From positions 1 through 37,664 of the forward strand of contig CANQIE010000010.1 of NCBI GenBank assembly GCA_947623935.1: a DNA stretch of 37,664 nt, given 5' to 3'. Of the stretch, positions 17,437-27,457 are shown piece after piece. Below the pieces are notes generated by a model, which saw only the letters and a program-made list of their open reading frames with translations, searched no databases and was not told the DNA's origin. Made by a program: the position numbers and the translations under genes. The stretch is from an uncultured Bacilli bacterium (lineage in GTDB: Bacteria > Bacillota_I > Bacilli_A > RF39 > UBA660). Every line of letters begins with the position of its first letter. Position 1 is the first letter of the stretch.

Positions 17437-18665
17437 ACGTAGGCCCCTCTTCCCTCTTTAGCACCTAAATCATCTACCTCTAAAGTAGGTGACTTAACAA
17501 GAGCCGTAAGAGCTTCAAAACAAAGTTCATCTTCTTGTTCATCAGTTATGTCTCTTTCACTTTGTTTTTTACTATCAATTTGTGCAAGCGTATCTACTAA
17601 TTCTTGTCCTAATGGATTAGAAATAATATTACTATCTTGTCTAACTTCCCTTGGTTGAGCCATATATCTTTGAGCAATAGAATATAGTTTTTGAATATCT
17701 TGATTACTTCCTTGATAAGGATTTTCCTGTAATCCTAAAATCGTTGTATAAATACTCCGTAATAATACATTAGCTTTATAAGGATTAGAAGTATTTTTTA
17801 ATTGGGTCGAAACTTCTTTATCTAGTTCTTTTTTTGCGTAATCAATTGCTTTTCTTAATTCGCTTCTTTCACCAAAAAGATGAACTATTTGTTTAAGACC
17901 CCAGCCTAATACAAAGTTAGATAAAACGAATGAAACTATTCCTTTTAAAATAGTTAAACCTATAGGAATAGGATAAGTCATTATTAAGGCTATAACAACA
18001 CTAGCATGAATAGTAAAATTAATAAATCCAGCCCATCCCAAAATCTCTGGCATATTGTCTTTTACTTTTTCAAGTCTCTTTTGATATCTTTCTTCTTCTA
18101 GATTGATGATTCTTCCTTTTAATAAAAGAAGTGCTTCCCTATTTTTTCTATTTTCATCTTCTAAAGTAGCATTTTTCTTGGAAATCATTTCTGTTATTTC
18201 TTTTTCTAATTTACTAGAAAGCGGTTTATTTTGGTGAAGTGGAATCATAGAGTTAACAAATAATCTAAATTGTTTCGCGTCGTCTTCGTTTTTATTAGGA
18301 ATATCCTTTTTGGGACGAAAATTTTTAAATAACTCTTCTAGTTCTTCCATTTCTATTTCGTTTAAATCCATTATTATAGGATGATGCGTAACACTTGCTA
18401 TTTTTGCATCATCCATATACTCATCTTCTACCACAGTAATGGTGTGTGCATTAGCGTCATAAGAGATACTTTTTAGAAAATGGTATTTTGTACCAACAAG
18501 TGCATTATTAAATATTGCATCCTCGATGGAATAATTTCCATCTATTGATCTGTTATAGGACGTATAAAAAGTGGTTCTACCGTTCTCTTTCGTTACGACG
18601 ATAGGACAAACCTCTTCGTGATTGCTAAAATGAGCGGTCATAATATCCATAGGCTTTTCTTCCAT
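17427..18665 (-). CDS. Hypothetical membrane protein, paralog of the adjacent 18690-20015 gene
   Basis: N-domain CPIVVTKENGRTTFYTSYN..., coiled coil, hydrophobic pair, C-terminal LLRSIYTTILGLQENPYQGSNQDIQKLYSIAQRYM, ending GAYVKK. Confidence 0.8.
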   Translation of the reverse strand: MEEKPMDIMTAHFSNHEEVCPIVVTKENGRTTFYTSYNRSIDGNYSIEDAIFNNALVGTKYHFLKSISYDANAHTITVVEDEYMDDAKIASVTHHPIIMDLNEIEMEELEELFKNFRPKKDIPNKNEDDAKQFRLFVNSMIPLHQNKPLSSKLEKEITEMISKKNATLEDENRKNREALLLLKGRIINLEEERYQKRLEKVKDNMPEILGWAGFINFTIHASVVIALIMTYPIPIGLTILKGIVSFVLSNFVLGWGLKQIVHLFGERSELRKAIDYAKKELDKEVSTQLKNTSNPYKANVLLRSIYTTILGLQENPYQGSNQDIQKLYSIAQRYMAQPREVRQDSNIISNPLGQELVDTLAQIDSKKQSERDITDEQEDELCFEALTALVKSPTLEVDDLGAKEGRGAYVKK

Positions 18666-18689
18666 AATCGTTTTCTTCCCTTCTATTCT

Positions 18690-20015
18690 TTATTTCTTTT
18701 GGTAAGGGGCCTTTCCCTCTACATTTGTATCTAGTTTCATTTCTTTAAGCATAGTCGTATTTAGATCCTCTATTTTAGAGGTTCCATCAAAGACTGGATC
18801 GGACGCTAACTGGTCGATTTTATCTACGATTTGTTCGTTTGCTTTTACATCCTTATAAGCCCCTCTTTTTAGATCAATATCAGCAGTAATAGAAGCAAGT
18901 CTACTTAACCCATCAAAAGAAGTATCTTCCATGGAAAGGATAATACCTCCACGATTATTTTTATTTTTAGAAAGATTTTCATTTTCAATATACTGATGAG
19001 CTAAATCTCTAAGACGTGTTGCTTCAACACCACATCCAGGATAAGGATTTTTTTCAAGATCACATAATGCATCATAAATATGACGTAGAAGACGATCGGC
19101 ATTATAATTCTTTTCACTTTTATCAACTTCCTCTACTCTTCTCGTTCTTTTTATAATCTTTTTCATATCGGTTTTATTTTGTTTGTTATAAATAAATTCA
19201 ATGATGGGTCCTGTTATATATTTTTCTGTAAACCAGTCAGGAGCCACTTTTTTTAATATAAAACCAACGATAGTACAGGGAATTATTAAAGATGTAGATA
19301 AAATATCTAAAATGTATATTAAAAGAGGAATAGTGTCAAATATTTCTAAGCAAAATATTTCTAAAATAACTACTATCGACCAAAGCAAAATATCTATTTG
19401 AAAAGGCAAAAATGGAAACTCTTTGGTTAATTTCTTTTTTTGCTTTTCCTTTAAATTTTTTTCAAAAATCGAAAATTCTATTTTGTCTTGCTGATCCATT
19501 ACAGATTGTTTTTCTCTTTGTTCATTAATTAAAGCGTTGATTTGTTCAAGAGAAGCATCATCTATTTCACGTCCTTGATCCTGTATATAAAGTTTATCGT
19601 GTAATTCTTTGAAGTTGTCATTCATATCCGATTTATTCTGGTATTTCATTTGATGATAAGTACGTTCGTATGTTCTAAATACGCATCTATCTTCCTCTGT
19701 TTTGATAAAGGCAATAGGATAATGGGTGATATATTTTTTAAAAATGGGCTTTTTACTTCCATAACTATGCTCATTAATAATTAAAGTGTTGGTATCCTCA
19801 TTAAAAGAAATGCCTTTACAATAGGTTCTTAAACTACTATTTGATCGATTTTGAAACAATTTATTTTTATTTTTACCAATTTCATTTTTGTAAATATAAT
19901 CATCTTTTATAAGATACCAGTACCCATTTTCTTCATCAACAAAAATAGGACACGTTTGTTCTATTGTTTTTATATAATTCCGATTTAAAAAATCAAGTAA
20001 TGTCATACTATCCAT
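18690..20015 (-). CDS. Hypothetical membrane protein, paralog of the adjacent 17427-18665 gene
   Basis: N-domain CPIFVDEENGYWYLIKDD..., coiled coil, hydrophobic pair, C-terminal LLRHIYDALCDLEKNPYPGCGVEATRLRDLAHQYI, ending APYQKK. Confidence 0.8.
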   Translation of the reverse strand: MDSMTLLDFLNRNYIKTIEQTCPIFVDEENGYWYLIKDDYIYKNEIGKNKNKLFQNRSNSSLRTYCKGISFNEDTNTLIINEHSYGSKKPIFKKYITHYPIAFIKTEEDRCVFRTYERTYHQMKYQNKSDMNDNFKELHDKLYIQDQGREIDDASLEQINALINEQREKQSVMDQQDKIEFSIFEKNLKEKQKKKLTKEFPFLPFQIDILLWSIVVILEIFCLEIFDTIPLLIYILDILSTSLIIPCTIVGFILKKVAPDWFTEKYITGPIIEFIYNKQNKTDMKKIIKRTRRVEEVDKSEKNYNADRLLRHIYDALCDLEKNPYPGCGVEATRLRDLAHQYIENENLSKNKNNRGGIILSMEDTSFDGLSRLASITADIDLKRGAYKDVKANEQIVDKIDQLASDPVFDGTSKIEDLNTTMLKEMKLDTNVEGKAPYQKK

Positions 20016-20087
20016 CCCTTTTTATAAGTGCTCTATATTATAACACAAAAGGGTCTAAATTGCAATAAAATCTCTTTATAAAAGAAA

Positions 20088-20109
20088 AAATCCTCGTTTT
20101 AAAGGATTT
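20088..20109 (-). terminator. Terminator after dnaJ
   Basis: Minus strand AAATCCT-TTAAAACG-AGGATTT followed by TTTTT. Confidence 0.65.
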
Positions 20110-21229
20110 AATTCTTTTCTACAAATTGATTAAATTTACGAATCATTCCATCTTCTAAATCGGTTTTAGCAAGTTCTTCGATTAATTTCTTTTGATCTTT
20201 CGATAATCTTTGTGGAATGATGACTTTCATGATGATGTACATATCACCTTTATGTCTACTCGACTTATTATCGATTCCTTTGCCCCGTAAACGCTGTTTA
20301 TCACCATTCGAAGTACCAGCTGGAATGTTTACCGTTACATTTCCATACAGCGTTGGAATTTCTTTTTTACAACCTAATATTGCTTCACTTAAAGTAAGTG
20401 GTACTTCCAAATGAATGTCATCGTTATCACGGATATAGAAGGGATGAGTATCGACACTAAACTCGATATAAAGGTCTCCGTTAGGTCCCCCATTACGTCC
20501 AGCGTTTCCTTTACCCGCTAATCTTAACTGATTTCCATTGTCGACGCCTGAGGGCACTTTAACCACTAAGGTTTTGGTCTTTTTAACGATTCCACGGCCT
20601 CGACAAGTAGAACAGGTACGCTCATAGACTTTTCCTTTTCCGTTACAAGTGGTACAAGTAGTCTTGGTTAAGAAGGAACCTAAAATCGTTCGTTGTTCTT
20701 GGGTAATCGTTCCACTTCCGTGACAGTCTGGACACGTTTTTTCACCATGACCCCCTTTACCATCACAGTCTTCGCATTCTTCGGATACATCAATCGTAAT
20801 TTCCTTATCGCATCCAAAGACCGCTTCATCAAAGGATAAATGCATTCTAAGAATGGAGTCGCTTCCTCGTTCTCTTCTTGAAGCGGTATCACGACCAAAT
20901 CCGAAGGATGAACCAAACATACTACCAAAAATATCCCCTAAGTCAACATCATCAAATCCACCAAAACCAGAGAAGCCGCCACCAAAGCCTCCAGTTCCAT
21001 TCATTTGATCGAAGGCAGCATGACCAAATTGATCATACTGTTTCCGTTTGTTTTCATCACTCAAAACCGCATAGGCTTCTTGGACTTCTTTAAACTTCGC
21101 TTCCGCATCAGGTTCTTTGGATATATCAGGATGGTATTTTTTAGCTAATTTACGATAAGCACTTTTTATTTCATCTTGTGTTGCACTTTTAGAAAGTCCT
21201 AAGACTTCATAATAATCTTTTTTATTCAT
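20108..21229 (-). CDS. dnaJ: Chaperone protein DnaJ
   Basis: [32 protein letters not shown]; four CxxCxGxG zinc motifs; [15 protein letters not shown]. Confidence 0.97.
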   Translation of the reverse strand: MNKKDYYEVLGLSKSATQDEIKSAYRKLAKKYHPDISKEPDAEAKFKEVQEAYAVLSDENKRKQYDQFGHAAFDQMNGTGGFGGGFSGFGGFDDVDLGDIFGSMFGSSFGFGRDTASRRERGSDSILRMHLSFDEAVFGCDKEITIDVSEECEDCDGKGGHGEKTCPDCHGSGTITQEQRTILGSFLTKTTCTTCNGKGKVYERTCSTCRGRGIVKKTKTLVVKVPSGVDNGNQLRLAGKGNAGRNGGPNGDLYIEFSVDTHPFYIRDNDDIHLEVPLTLSEAILGCKKEIPTLYGNVTVNIPAGTSNGDKQRLRGKGIDNKSSRHKGDMYIIMKVIIPQRLSKDQKKLIEELAKTDLEDGMIRKFNQFVEKN

Positions 21230-21289
21230 CGCGTCACATCCTCATTAACATAAGGAAGCCCAAGCTCTAAAAGTTTGGACTTTCTTTTA

Positions 21290-23107
21290 TTATTTTTCTT
21301 CGTATTCCGCATCTTTTACATCATTATCGTTATTATTGTTATCATTTGATGTATTAGCTGCTTGTTGTTCTTTTTGAACGTTTTCATATACTTTAGTAGC
21401 AATTGCCATAGCGGTTTCTTGAAGAGCATCTTTCTTCTTACGAATATCTTCAATGTCTTCTTTTTCAAGGGCTTCTTTTAAATCTTTGATTTGGCCTTCT
21501 GCTTTTTCAACTTCACTCTTATCGGCTTTATCACCTAATTCTTTAAGTGATTTTTCAGTTTGGAAGACAAGTTGTTCAGCATCGTTCTTAAGGTCTACTT
21601 CTTCTTTACGTTTCTTATCCGCTTCTTTATTGGCTTCTGCTTCTTTCATCATGCGTTCTACTTCTTCATCTGAAAGGTTCGTGCTCGATGTAATGGTAAT
21701 CGATTGTTCTTTGTTCGTGCCTAAATCTTTAGCCGTTACATGAACGATTCCGTTTGCATCTATATCGAATTTAACTTCGATTTGTGGTACACCTCTAGGA
21801 GCAGCAGGAATTCCGGTTAATTGGAAGTTTCCTAATGTCTTGTTGTCGGCAGCCATCGAACGTTCTCCTTGAAGAACATGGATATCAACAGCTGGTTGAT
21901 TATCAGCAGCGGTTGAGAAGATTTGTGATTTCGATGTTGGAATCGTTGTATTCTTAGGAATTAAGGTAGTCATAACTCCACCCATGGTTTCAATTCCAAG
22001 TGATAATGGTGTAACATCAAGTAAAACGATGTCGTTTACGTCTCCTGTTAATACACCACCTTGAATAGCAGCACCCATGGCTACAACCTCATCTGGGTTT
22101 ACTTCACGCGATGGTTCATGTCCTAATTCTTTCTTAACTAAATCATAAACCATTGGAATACGCGTAGATCCTCCAACCAAGATAACTTTATCCAAATCAC
22201 TTGCTTTGATACCTGCATCTTTTAGTGCTTTACGAACAGGCTCTAACGTAGAATCTACTAAATCGGAGATTAATTCTTCAAATTTAGCTCTTGTTAAGGT
22301 CATATCTAAGTGTAATGGACCATTTTCTCCTTGCGAGATGAATGGTGCTGAAACTTGGGTAGAAGTCATTCCAGATAGGTCTTTCTTAGCTTTTTCGGAA
22401 ATTTCTTTTAAACGTTGCATAGCAAGTTTATCTTTGGTTAAATCAACGCCATTTTCTTTCTTAAATTCAGTTACTAAATAGTCCATGATACGATTATCGA
22501 AATCGTCTCCACCTAATTTATTGTTTCCAGAAGTCGATTTAACTTCAAATACGCCATCACCTAATTCAAGGATGGATACATCGAAGGTACCTCCTCCTAA
22601 GTCGTATACTAAAATCGTTTGATTTTTATCTTGTTTATCAAGTCCATAAGCAAGGGCTGCAGCAGTTGGTTCGTTGATGATACGTTCTACTTCAAGGCCT
22701 GCAATTTTACCTGCATTTTTAGTTGCTTGACGTTGACTATCATTAAAGTATGCAGGAACCGTAATAACGGCTTTGTCTACTTTTTCACCTAAATAACTTT
22801 CTGCATAATCTTTTAAATAAGATAGAATCATAGCAGAAATCTCTTCTGGTGTATATTTTTTGCCATCAATATCGGCTTTATAATCGGTTCCCATTTGACG
22901 TTTGATCGAAGAAACCGTATTTTTATTGGTTAAAGCTTGACGCTTGGCAGCTTCCCCTACTACTCTTTCACCATTTGCTTTAAACGCTACTACAGAAGGA
23001 GTCGTTCTTGCTCCTTCAGGATTTGGAATAACGGTTGCATTACCTGCTTCCAAAACAGCCACACAGCTATTGGTGGTTCCTAAATCAATACCTATAATTT
23101 TACTCAT
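21290..23107 (-). CDS. dnaK: Chaperone protein DnaK
   Basis: [64 protein letters not shown]; start revised to MSK at 23107. Confidence 0.98.
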   Translation of the reverse strand: MSKIIGIDLGTTNSCVAVLEAGNATVIPNPEGARTTPSVVAFKANGERVVGEAAKRQALTNKNTVSSIKRQMGTDYKADIDGKKYTPEEISAMILSYLKDYAESYLGEKVDKAVITVPAYFNDSQRQATKNAGKIAGLEVERIINEPTAAALAYGLDKQDKNQTILVYDLGGGTFDVSILELGDGVFEVKSTSGNNKLGGDDFDNRIMDYLVTEFKKENGVDLTKDKLAMQRLKEISEKAKKDLSGMTSTQVSAPFISQGENGPLHLDMTLTRAKFEELISDLVDSTLEPVRKALKDAGIKASDLDKVILVGGSTRIPMVYDLVKKELGHEPSREVNPDEVVAMGAAIQGGVLTGDVNDIVLLDVTPLSLGIETMGGVMTTLIPKNTTIPTSKSQIFSTAADNQPAVDIHVLQGERSMAADNKTLGNFQLTGIPAAPRGVPQIEVKFDIDANGIVHVTAKDLGTNKEQSITITSSTNLSDEEVERMMKEAEANKEADKKRKEEVDLKNDAEQLVFQTEKSLKELGDKADKSEVEKAEGQIKDLKEALEKEDIEDIRKKKDALQETAMAIATKVYENVQKEQQAANTSNDNNNNDNDVKDAEYEEK

Positions 23108-23663
23108 CTTTATCTTCTCCTTTATTTTCATTATTTTCTATTTGATTGACTTTTACGCGACATGGTCTAATGACACGATCCTTTAAACGGTATCCTTTCA
23201 TTAGCACATCGAGTACTGTATTGTTTTCTCTATCTTTATCGCTATCGACCATTAAGGCTTCCATACAAGAGGGATCAAATTCTTTTCCTAACGCTTCAAT
23301 TTCTTCAAGACCATATTTTTGCATGATTTCAACCAGTTGAGCATACATCATTTTGAATCCTGCAAGGAATTTGGATAATTCATCGGTTAGGTCGTTATCA
23401 TCGAGTTTAATAGCACGTTCGAAATTATCCATGATGCCAATTAATTCGAGCATTAAATCTTGATTGGCATACTTTAATAAGCTTGCTGTTTCTTCATCTT
23501 TTCGCTTTCGATAATTTTGCATTTCGGCTTTGACTAACAGGATATCGTTATTTAATTTTTCAATATCTTGTTCAAGGGATGCAATTTTCTCTTGCTCCGG
23601 ATTTTTCTTTTTCTTTTCTTTTTTAACTTCTTCTTGTGTTTGTTCTTTAGATTCTTTCTTCAT
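23100..23663 (-). CDS. grpE: Nucleotide exchange factor GrpE
   Basis: [44 protein letters not shown]...[13 protein letters not shown]...[20 protein letters not shown]. Confidence 0.95.
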   Translation of the reverse strand: MKKESKEQTQEEVKKEKKKKNPEQEKIASLEQDIEKLNNDILLVKAEMQNYRKRKDEETASLLKYANQDLMLELIGIMDNFERAIKLDDNDLTDELSKFLAGFKMMYAQLVEIMQKYGLEEIEALGKEFDPSCMEALMVDSDKDRENNTVLDVLMKGYRLKDRVIRPCRVKVNQIENNENKGEDKDE

Positions 23664-24662
23664 TTATTCTCCTTCTTTCTTTTCTTCGATGTTTTCTTTA
23701 ATGTATTCAAGCAAAGTTACCACTCGATCGTAGTCCATTCGTTTAGGACCCACAATCGCAATGGTTCCTTCTTCACTTTCGGTCTTATAAGGGGTTTGAA
23801 TAACGGTCACATCATTATCAATTTTATTTTCTTTACCGATATAAATACTGATGTTTTGATTGTCACTTTCAATTTTATCTACTAAATGTTTATCATCGAT
23901 TTTTGAAAATAAATCTTTGACTTTATCAATGCTATTAAATTCCGGTTGCTCTAGAATGTGATCTTTTCCAACGATATTGATATTCTTATTGGTGAAATCC
24001 CGGAAAACGTTATAGAATGTGTTATAGATTAATTCATGTTCTTTGACATAACGGGAAATAATTGGTTTTATTTCAAATTCGAGTTTACTACTTACTTCAT
24101 CGATCGGAGTTCCCACAATCAAATCGTTGATAAGCGAAACCGTTTTTTTAATCTCTTCTTGTGAGATATTGGGAAGTTCTACATCTTTATGCTCCACATG
24201 TCCTTGATCCGTGATCACAATTACAATCATATGACTGTCTTTGATGGGAACTACACTAATTTCTTTTAATTTGTTTTCATGTGATTTCTTTCCTAACACA
24301 ATTGACGTATATGAAGTCATATCGGAAATCAGTTCAAGACTTTGTGTAAGACACTCGGATAATGCTAAGTTTTGGTTTTGGAAAACCGTTTGTAACTTTA
24401 ACATATCTTCGCCCGTTATTTCTTTGGCTTTCATCAAGTGGTCTACATAGTAACGATAACCTTTTTCTGAAGGAATACGTCCTGATGAAGTATGGGTTTT
24501 TTCAAGTAGTCCCATCTCTTCAAGGGTAGCCATTTCACTTCGTACCGTAGCACTAGAGCAATGAATGGTATCACAAATAAGGTTGGAACTTACAGGATGT
24601 GCTAATTTAATATATTCGAGTACAATCAATTTTAAAATTTCATTTTGGCGTTCAGTTAACAT
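23664..24662 (-). CDS. hrcA: Heat-inducible transcription repressor HrcA
   Basis: MLTERQNEILKLIVLEYIKLAHPVSSNLI...SSATVRSEMATLEEMGLLEKTHTSSGRIPSEKGYRYYVDHLM. Start revised to 24662 with AGGAGGTG upstream. Confidence 0.97.
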   Translation of the reverse strand: MLTERQNEILKLIVLEYIKLAHPVSSNLICDTIHCSSATVRSEMATLEEMGLLEKTHTSSGRIPSEKGYRYYVDHLMKAKEITGEDMLKLQTVFQNQNLALSECLTQSLELISDMTSYTSIVLGKKSHENKLKEISVVPIKDSHMIVIVITDQGHVEHKDVELPNISQEEIKKTVSLINDLIVGTPIDEVSSKLEFEIKPIISRYVKEHELIYNTFYNVFRDFTNKNINIVGKDHILEQPEFNSIDKVKDLFSKIDDKHLVDKIESDNQNISIYIGKENKIDNDVTVIQTPYKTESEEGTIAIVGPKRMDYDRVVTLLEYIKENIEEKKEGE

Positions 24663-24673
24663 TTCAGCACCTC

Positions 24674-24700
24674 CTAGCACTACTCTTTTTCAAGTGCTAA
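24674..24700 (-). promoter_or_regulatory. CIRCE-like operator 2, CTAGCACTA-N9-AAGTGCTAA (plus-strand reading), adjoining hrcA RBS
   Basis: Near-consensus inverted repeat with the canonical 9-nt spacer. Confidence 0.75.
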
Positions 24701-24704
24701 CTTC

Positions 24705-24733
24705 ATTATAATAGTATGCTTAGCACTTGTCAA
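24705..24733 (-). promoter_or_regulatory. Consensus sigma-A promoter for hrcA operon, TTGACA-N17-TATAAT
   Basis: Minus strand -35 TTGACA (24733-24728), 17-nt spacer, -10 TATAAT (24710-24705). Confidence 0.85.
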
Positions 24734-24747
24734 TATATGAGTGCTAA
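24720..24747 (-). promoter_or_regulatory. CIRCE-like operator 1, TTAGCACTT-N10-GAGTGCTAA (plus-strand reading)
   Basis: Near-consensus half-sites; spacer counts as 10 nt rather than 9; overlaps the -35 box. Confidence 0.85.
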
Positions 24748-24773
24748 TTTTTTGCTTTTTTTCGTCAAAAAAA

Positions 24774-24791
24774 CATCTTTATAAAAAGATG
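24774..24791 (-). terminator. Terminator of the 24794-26263 gene
   Basis: CATCTTT-ATAA-AAAGATG, T-run on minus strand. Confidence 0.7.
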
Positions 24792-24793
24792 CT

Positions 24794-26263
24794 TTAATAG
24801 GAATTAAAACGCATTCCTGTAGGTGTTTCAATTTCACTTTGATTTATAATTACGTAAGTCCAATCGTTTTTGTTATTTGATACACCTAAGGTATGACTAT
24901 TATAGTATGGATTATTGCTATAATCATGCCATACTGCGATTTCATCTAAATTATAGGCGCTTCCTAAATCAACGGTAATACATTGAGTACCAGTTGCATT
25001 TGTTCTGACAATTTCGTTGACATTAGTATCAATAATACCATTTGTAATGAGTTGCAAATTCATATTCGCATTAAAGGAAGCGGATACCGTTTTATGCAAG
25101 GCAACATTTTTCCCTTCTGAAATAGCTTCTAATTCAATCCATTTATTTTCGGTACTGAGGCTGGAACCATTAATACAATCTTGGATATAACGGACATTTT
25201 CTAAATAGTTGTTCCTTTTATCATAAGAGGTACCTTTATAGCTAAGAACAGCTTTCCCATTTCCTATATTAATTCCTCCTAGCATAATACCATTTATAAA
25301 GTATTTATTGGAATAGTGGAGTGTGTTGTTGGATGGTGTAATCGTACGACTAGCAGTGATAGCGTTTACTCCCGCATAACCTGAAATAAAAGATGAACCT
25401 CCTCCACTTAATCCTTGGATCACACAAGTGTTTCCGTTGCTTGGATTTAGTGAAGGGTTACCACTCACACCTCCACCGCCACCATAGTAGCCACCACCTG
25501 CACCATAAGCTTGATTGCAATTTACTAAGTTACTATTTTTTACAAATCCATCGCCACCAACACCAAAAGATCCTGCGTTTTGACCGCTTGTTCCGCCACT
25601 TGTCTGACTTCCACCGCCTCCAGCAATAGCGCCTCCTGTTTTATCGTTTCCTTTTTCTCCGATCAAAGTACCTCCGTTACTACCTTGACTATTTTCGCCC
25701 ACGCCTCCACCGGCTGCAACCATGATGCGGCTTTGAAGAGACTCTAAATTGTTCCATGCACCTGAGACAAGACGTACATCTGTGGCACCTCCACCTCCGG
25801 CATAGCGAAGGGAGCTAGGACCTGTATGATAGCCTCCAATTCCTCCTCCATTATAAGCTCCTACGGAACATGTTATATAATTGTTACATCCTGTTTTACC
25901 ACTTTCTCCTACGTAAAAATAAAGTTTTTCGCCAGCATGTAAGTAAATGATACCTGAAGTATAGGCACCTAATCCCATGGTGTCATTATTACTAAATGCT
26001 CCACTTGCACCCCATAATTCAATTTGATAAAACCCCTCTTTTACTACTTCGTATTCTTGAGGAGAACCTGTATATTCAAAAGTAACTGCTTTCTCTTGAT
26101 AGGCGGCATTGTTTAAATCATCTTTGATATTATCAATTAAATTGGAATTGTTCTTTTTTAAACCAGACATAGTCGATAAAATAAGCATCATAATCATCGC
26201 AACTAATCCTAAAATAGAGTAAAGCATGATGCTAAAAGCAAACCCCTTATTATTTATTCGCAT
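24794..26263 (-). CDS. Prepilin-like-anchored Gly-rich (ALK-type) plus F5/8 discoidin-like surface protein
   Basis: N-terminus MRINNKGFAFSIMLYSILGLVAMIMMLILS; GGGGATDVRLV...GGGGGVSG...GGGSSFISGYAGV Gly-rich core; C-terminus GKNVALHKTVSAS...VDLGSAYNLDEIAVWHDYS...SHTLGVSNNKNDW. Confidence 0.75.
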   Translation of the reverse strand: MRINNKGFAFSIMLYSILGLVAMIMMLILSTMSGLKKNNSNLIDNIKDDLNNAAYQEKAVTFEYTGSPQEYEVVKEGFYQIELWGASGAFSNNDTMGLGAYTSGIIYLHAGEKLYFYVGESGKTGCNNYITCSVGAYNGGGIGGYHTGPSSLRYAGGGGATDVRLVSGAWNNLESLQSRIMVAAGGGVGENSQGSNGGTLIGEKGNDKTGGAIAGGGGSQTSGGTSGQNAGSFGVGGDGFVKNSNLVNCNQAYGAGGGYYGGGGGVSGNPSLNPSNGNTCVIQGLSGGGSSFISGYAGVNAITASRTITPSNNTLHYSNKYFINGIMLGGINIGNGKAVLSYKGTSYDKRNNYLENVRYIQDCINGSSLSTENKWIELEAISEGKNVALHKTVSASFNANMNLQLITNGIIDTNVNEIVRTNATGTQCITVDLGSAYNLDEIAVWHDYSNNPYYNSHTLGVSNNKNDWTYVIINQSEIETPTGMRFNSY

Positions 26264-26317
26264 TTAATATCACCCTATTATCATTATAACGAATCTAGCC
26301 ACAAAATGCAAAAAAAA

Positions 26318-26331
26318 TAGACCTTAGTCTA
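26318..26331 (-). terminator. Terminator overlapping the rsmD stop codon
   Basis: TAGAC-TAAG-GTCTA then T8 on minus strand. Confidence 0.65.
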
Positions 26332-26875
26332 CTTGATAAATATTTACTTGTTTTGCTCCATAAGTTCTACTCTTTATTAGTGTAAGTCCTTCGACTGTAC
26401 TTTCATGAATCGTATTTTCTTCCATTTCGACAATAACTAGTGCTTTTTCTTTTAAAAGGTGAAAGGATACTAAAGTTTCTAGTAAAGATAAAAGAATTTT
26501 TTCATGATAAGGAGGATCTAAAAACACTATATCAAAGGTAATATTATTTTCTCTAAAGTAAGAAAGTGCCTTTTGATAGTCCATTAAAAGAATTTCTACT
26601 TGTTCTGAAATCGTAAAATTTTTACAATTTTCTTCAATCGTTTTAATGGCTTTCTTTTGATGATCTACAAAATAGCATTTTTGTGCTCCATTACTGATGG
26701 CTTCAATTCCTAAATTCCCTGTTCCAGCAAAAAGGTCTAAAACGATTGCTTCTCTTATATGATTTTGAATCATGCCAAAAATAGATTCTTTTACTCTATC
26801 CATGGTAGGACGAGTTCCCTCAAGCTGATACCCTAAAATATTTCTTCCTTTTAGCGAACCACTAATTACTTTCAT
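26324..26875 (-). CDS. rsmD: 16S rRNA (guanine(966)-N(2))-methyltransferase RsmD
   Basis: MKVISGSLKGRNI...RPTMDRVKESIFGMI...VLDLFAGTGNLGIEAISNGA...DIVFLDPPY. Confidence 0.95.
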   Translation of the reverse strand: MKVISGSLKGRNILGYQLEGTRPTMDRVKESIFGMIQNHIREAIVLDLFAGTGNLGIEAISNGAQKCYFVDHQKKAIKTIEENCKNFTISEQVEILLMDYQKALSYFRENNITFDIVFLDPPYHEKILLSLLETLVSFHLLKEKALVIVEMEENTIHESTVEGLTLIKSRTYGAKQVNIYQVD

Positions 26876-27192
26876 TGACAATCTTTCCTTTCTGTTGTAA
26901 GTTCTTTTAAAAGTTGATTTAACTCCATTACAAAATACGTTAAGTCATTTTCCAAAAAAATGTATTCATGTATTTTTTCATCGGCAAAAAGTTTCTTTCT
27001 TAACTCTTGATATTCTTTAGAATAAGGATCGGTAAAGTTTTCTTTTAATTGTTTCAATTCTTCTTTTAATACAAGATCCTTCTTAATTTCTTCTTTTAAA
27101 GTTACCATTCGCTTTAAGTCAATGCTTTTATTTAATAAAGTAATGATTTCATCTAATTGCGGGACTATTTTATTGTATAAAGTAAAATTCAT
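26872..27192 (-). CDS. ylbF: YlbF family regulator
   Basis: Helical protein with YlbF-like layout; synteny with ylbD/ylbE/rsmD. Confidence 0.7.
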   Translation of the reverse strand: MNFTLYNKIVPQLDEIITLLNKSIDLKRMVTLKEEIKKDLVLKEELKQLKENFTDPYSKEYQELRKKLFADEKIHEYIFLENDLTYFVMELNQLLKELTTERKDCQ

Positions 27193-27233
27193 AGTTATCT
27201 TTCCTTTTCTTTATTATAACACAAAAAAAGGAT

Positions 27234-27455
27234 CTACTCTATCATATCCATGAAGGTTCGGATAAGATTTAATTGATCCATTAATTTATTTATTTTATCA
27301 CTAGGTCTTAACTGGTAACGTTCTCTCATTTCTTCTTCCATATATTTAAGATTATTAGGATTTCGATTTAAGGCCTTATACCAATAGGAATTTTCTCTTA
27401 AATATCGGTACAAATTGGGATTGTTTTTGATTTGAAACTGTAGCGGAAGTATCAT
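27234..27455 (-). CDS. ylbE: YlbE-like protein
   Basis: QFQIKNNPNLYRYLRENSYWYKALNRNPNNLKYMEEEMRERYQLRPSDKINKLMDQLNLIRTFMDMI; conserved order. Confidence 0.75.
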   Translation of the reverse strand: MILPLQFQIKNNPNLYRYLRENSYWYKALNRNPNNLKYMEEEMRERYQLRPSDKINKLMDQLNLIRTFMDMIE

Positions 27456-27457
27456 TT

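Noticed and set aside
20878-21093. ORFs antisense to dnaJ, dnaK, grpE, pheT, mutS, xseA and others
   Set aside because: All overlap well-identified conserved genes and have no RBS or recognisable products.
21230-21289. Hairpin between dnaK and dnaJ (AAGCCCAAGC...GTTTGGACTT)
   Set aside because: Imperfect stem without a T-tract in the operon direction; could be processing-related but unsupported as a terminator.
25393-25629. His-rich antisense ORF in the Gly-rich gene
   Set aside because: Artefact of reading Gly (GGN) codons on the opposite strand.
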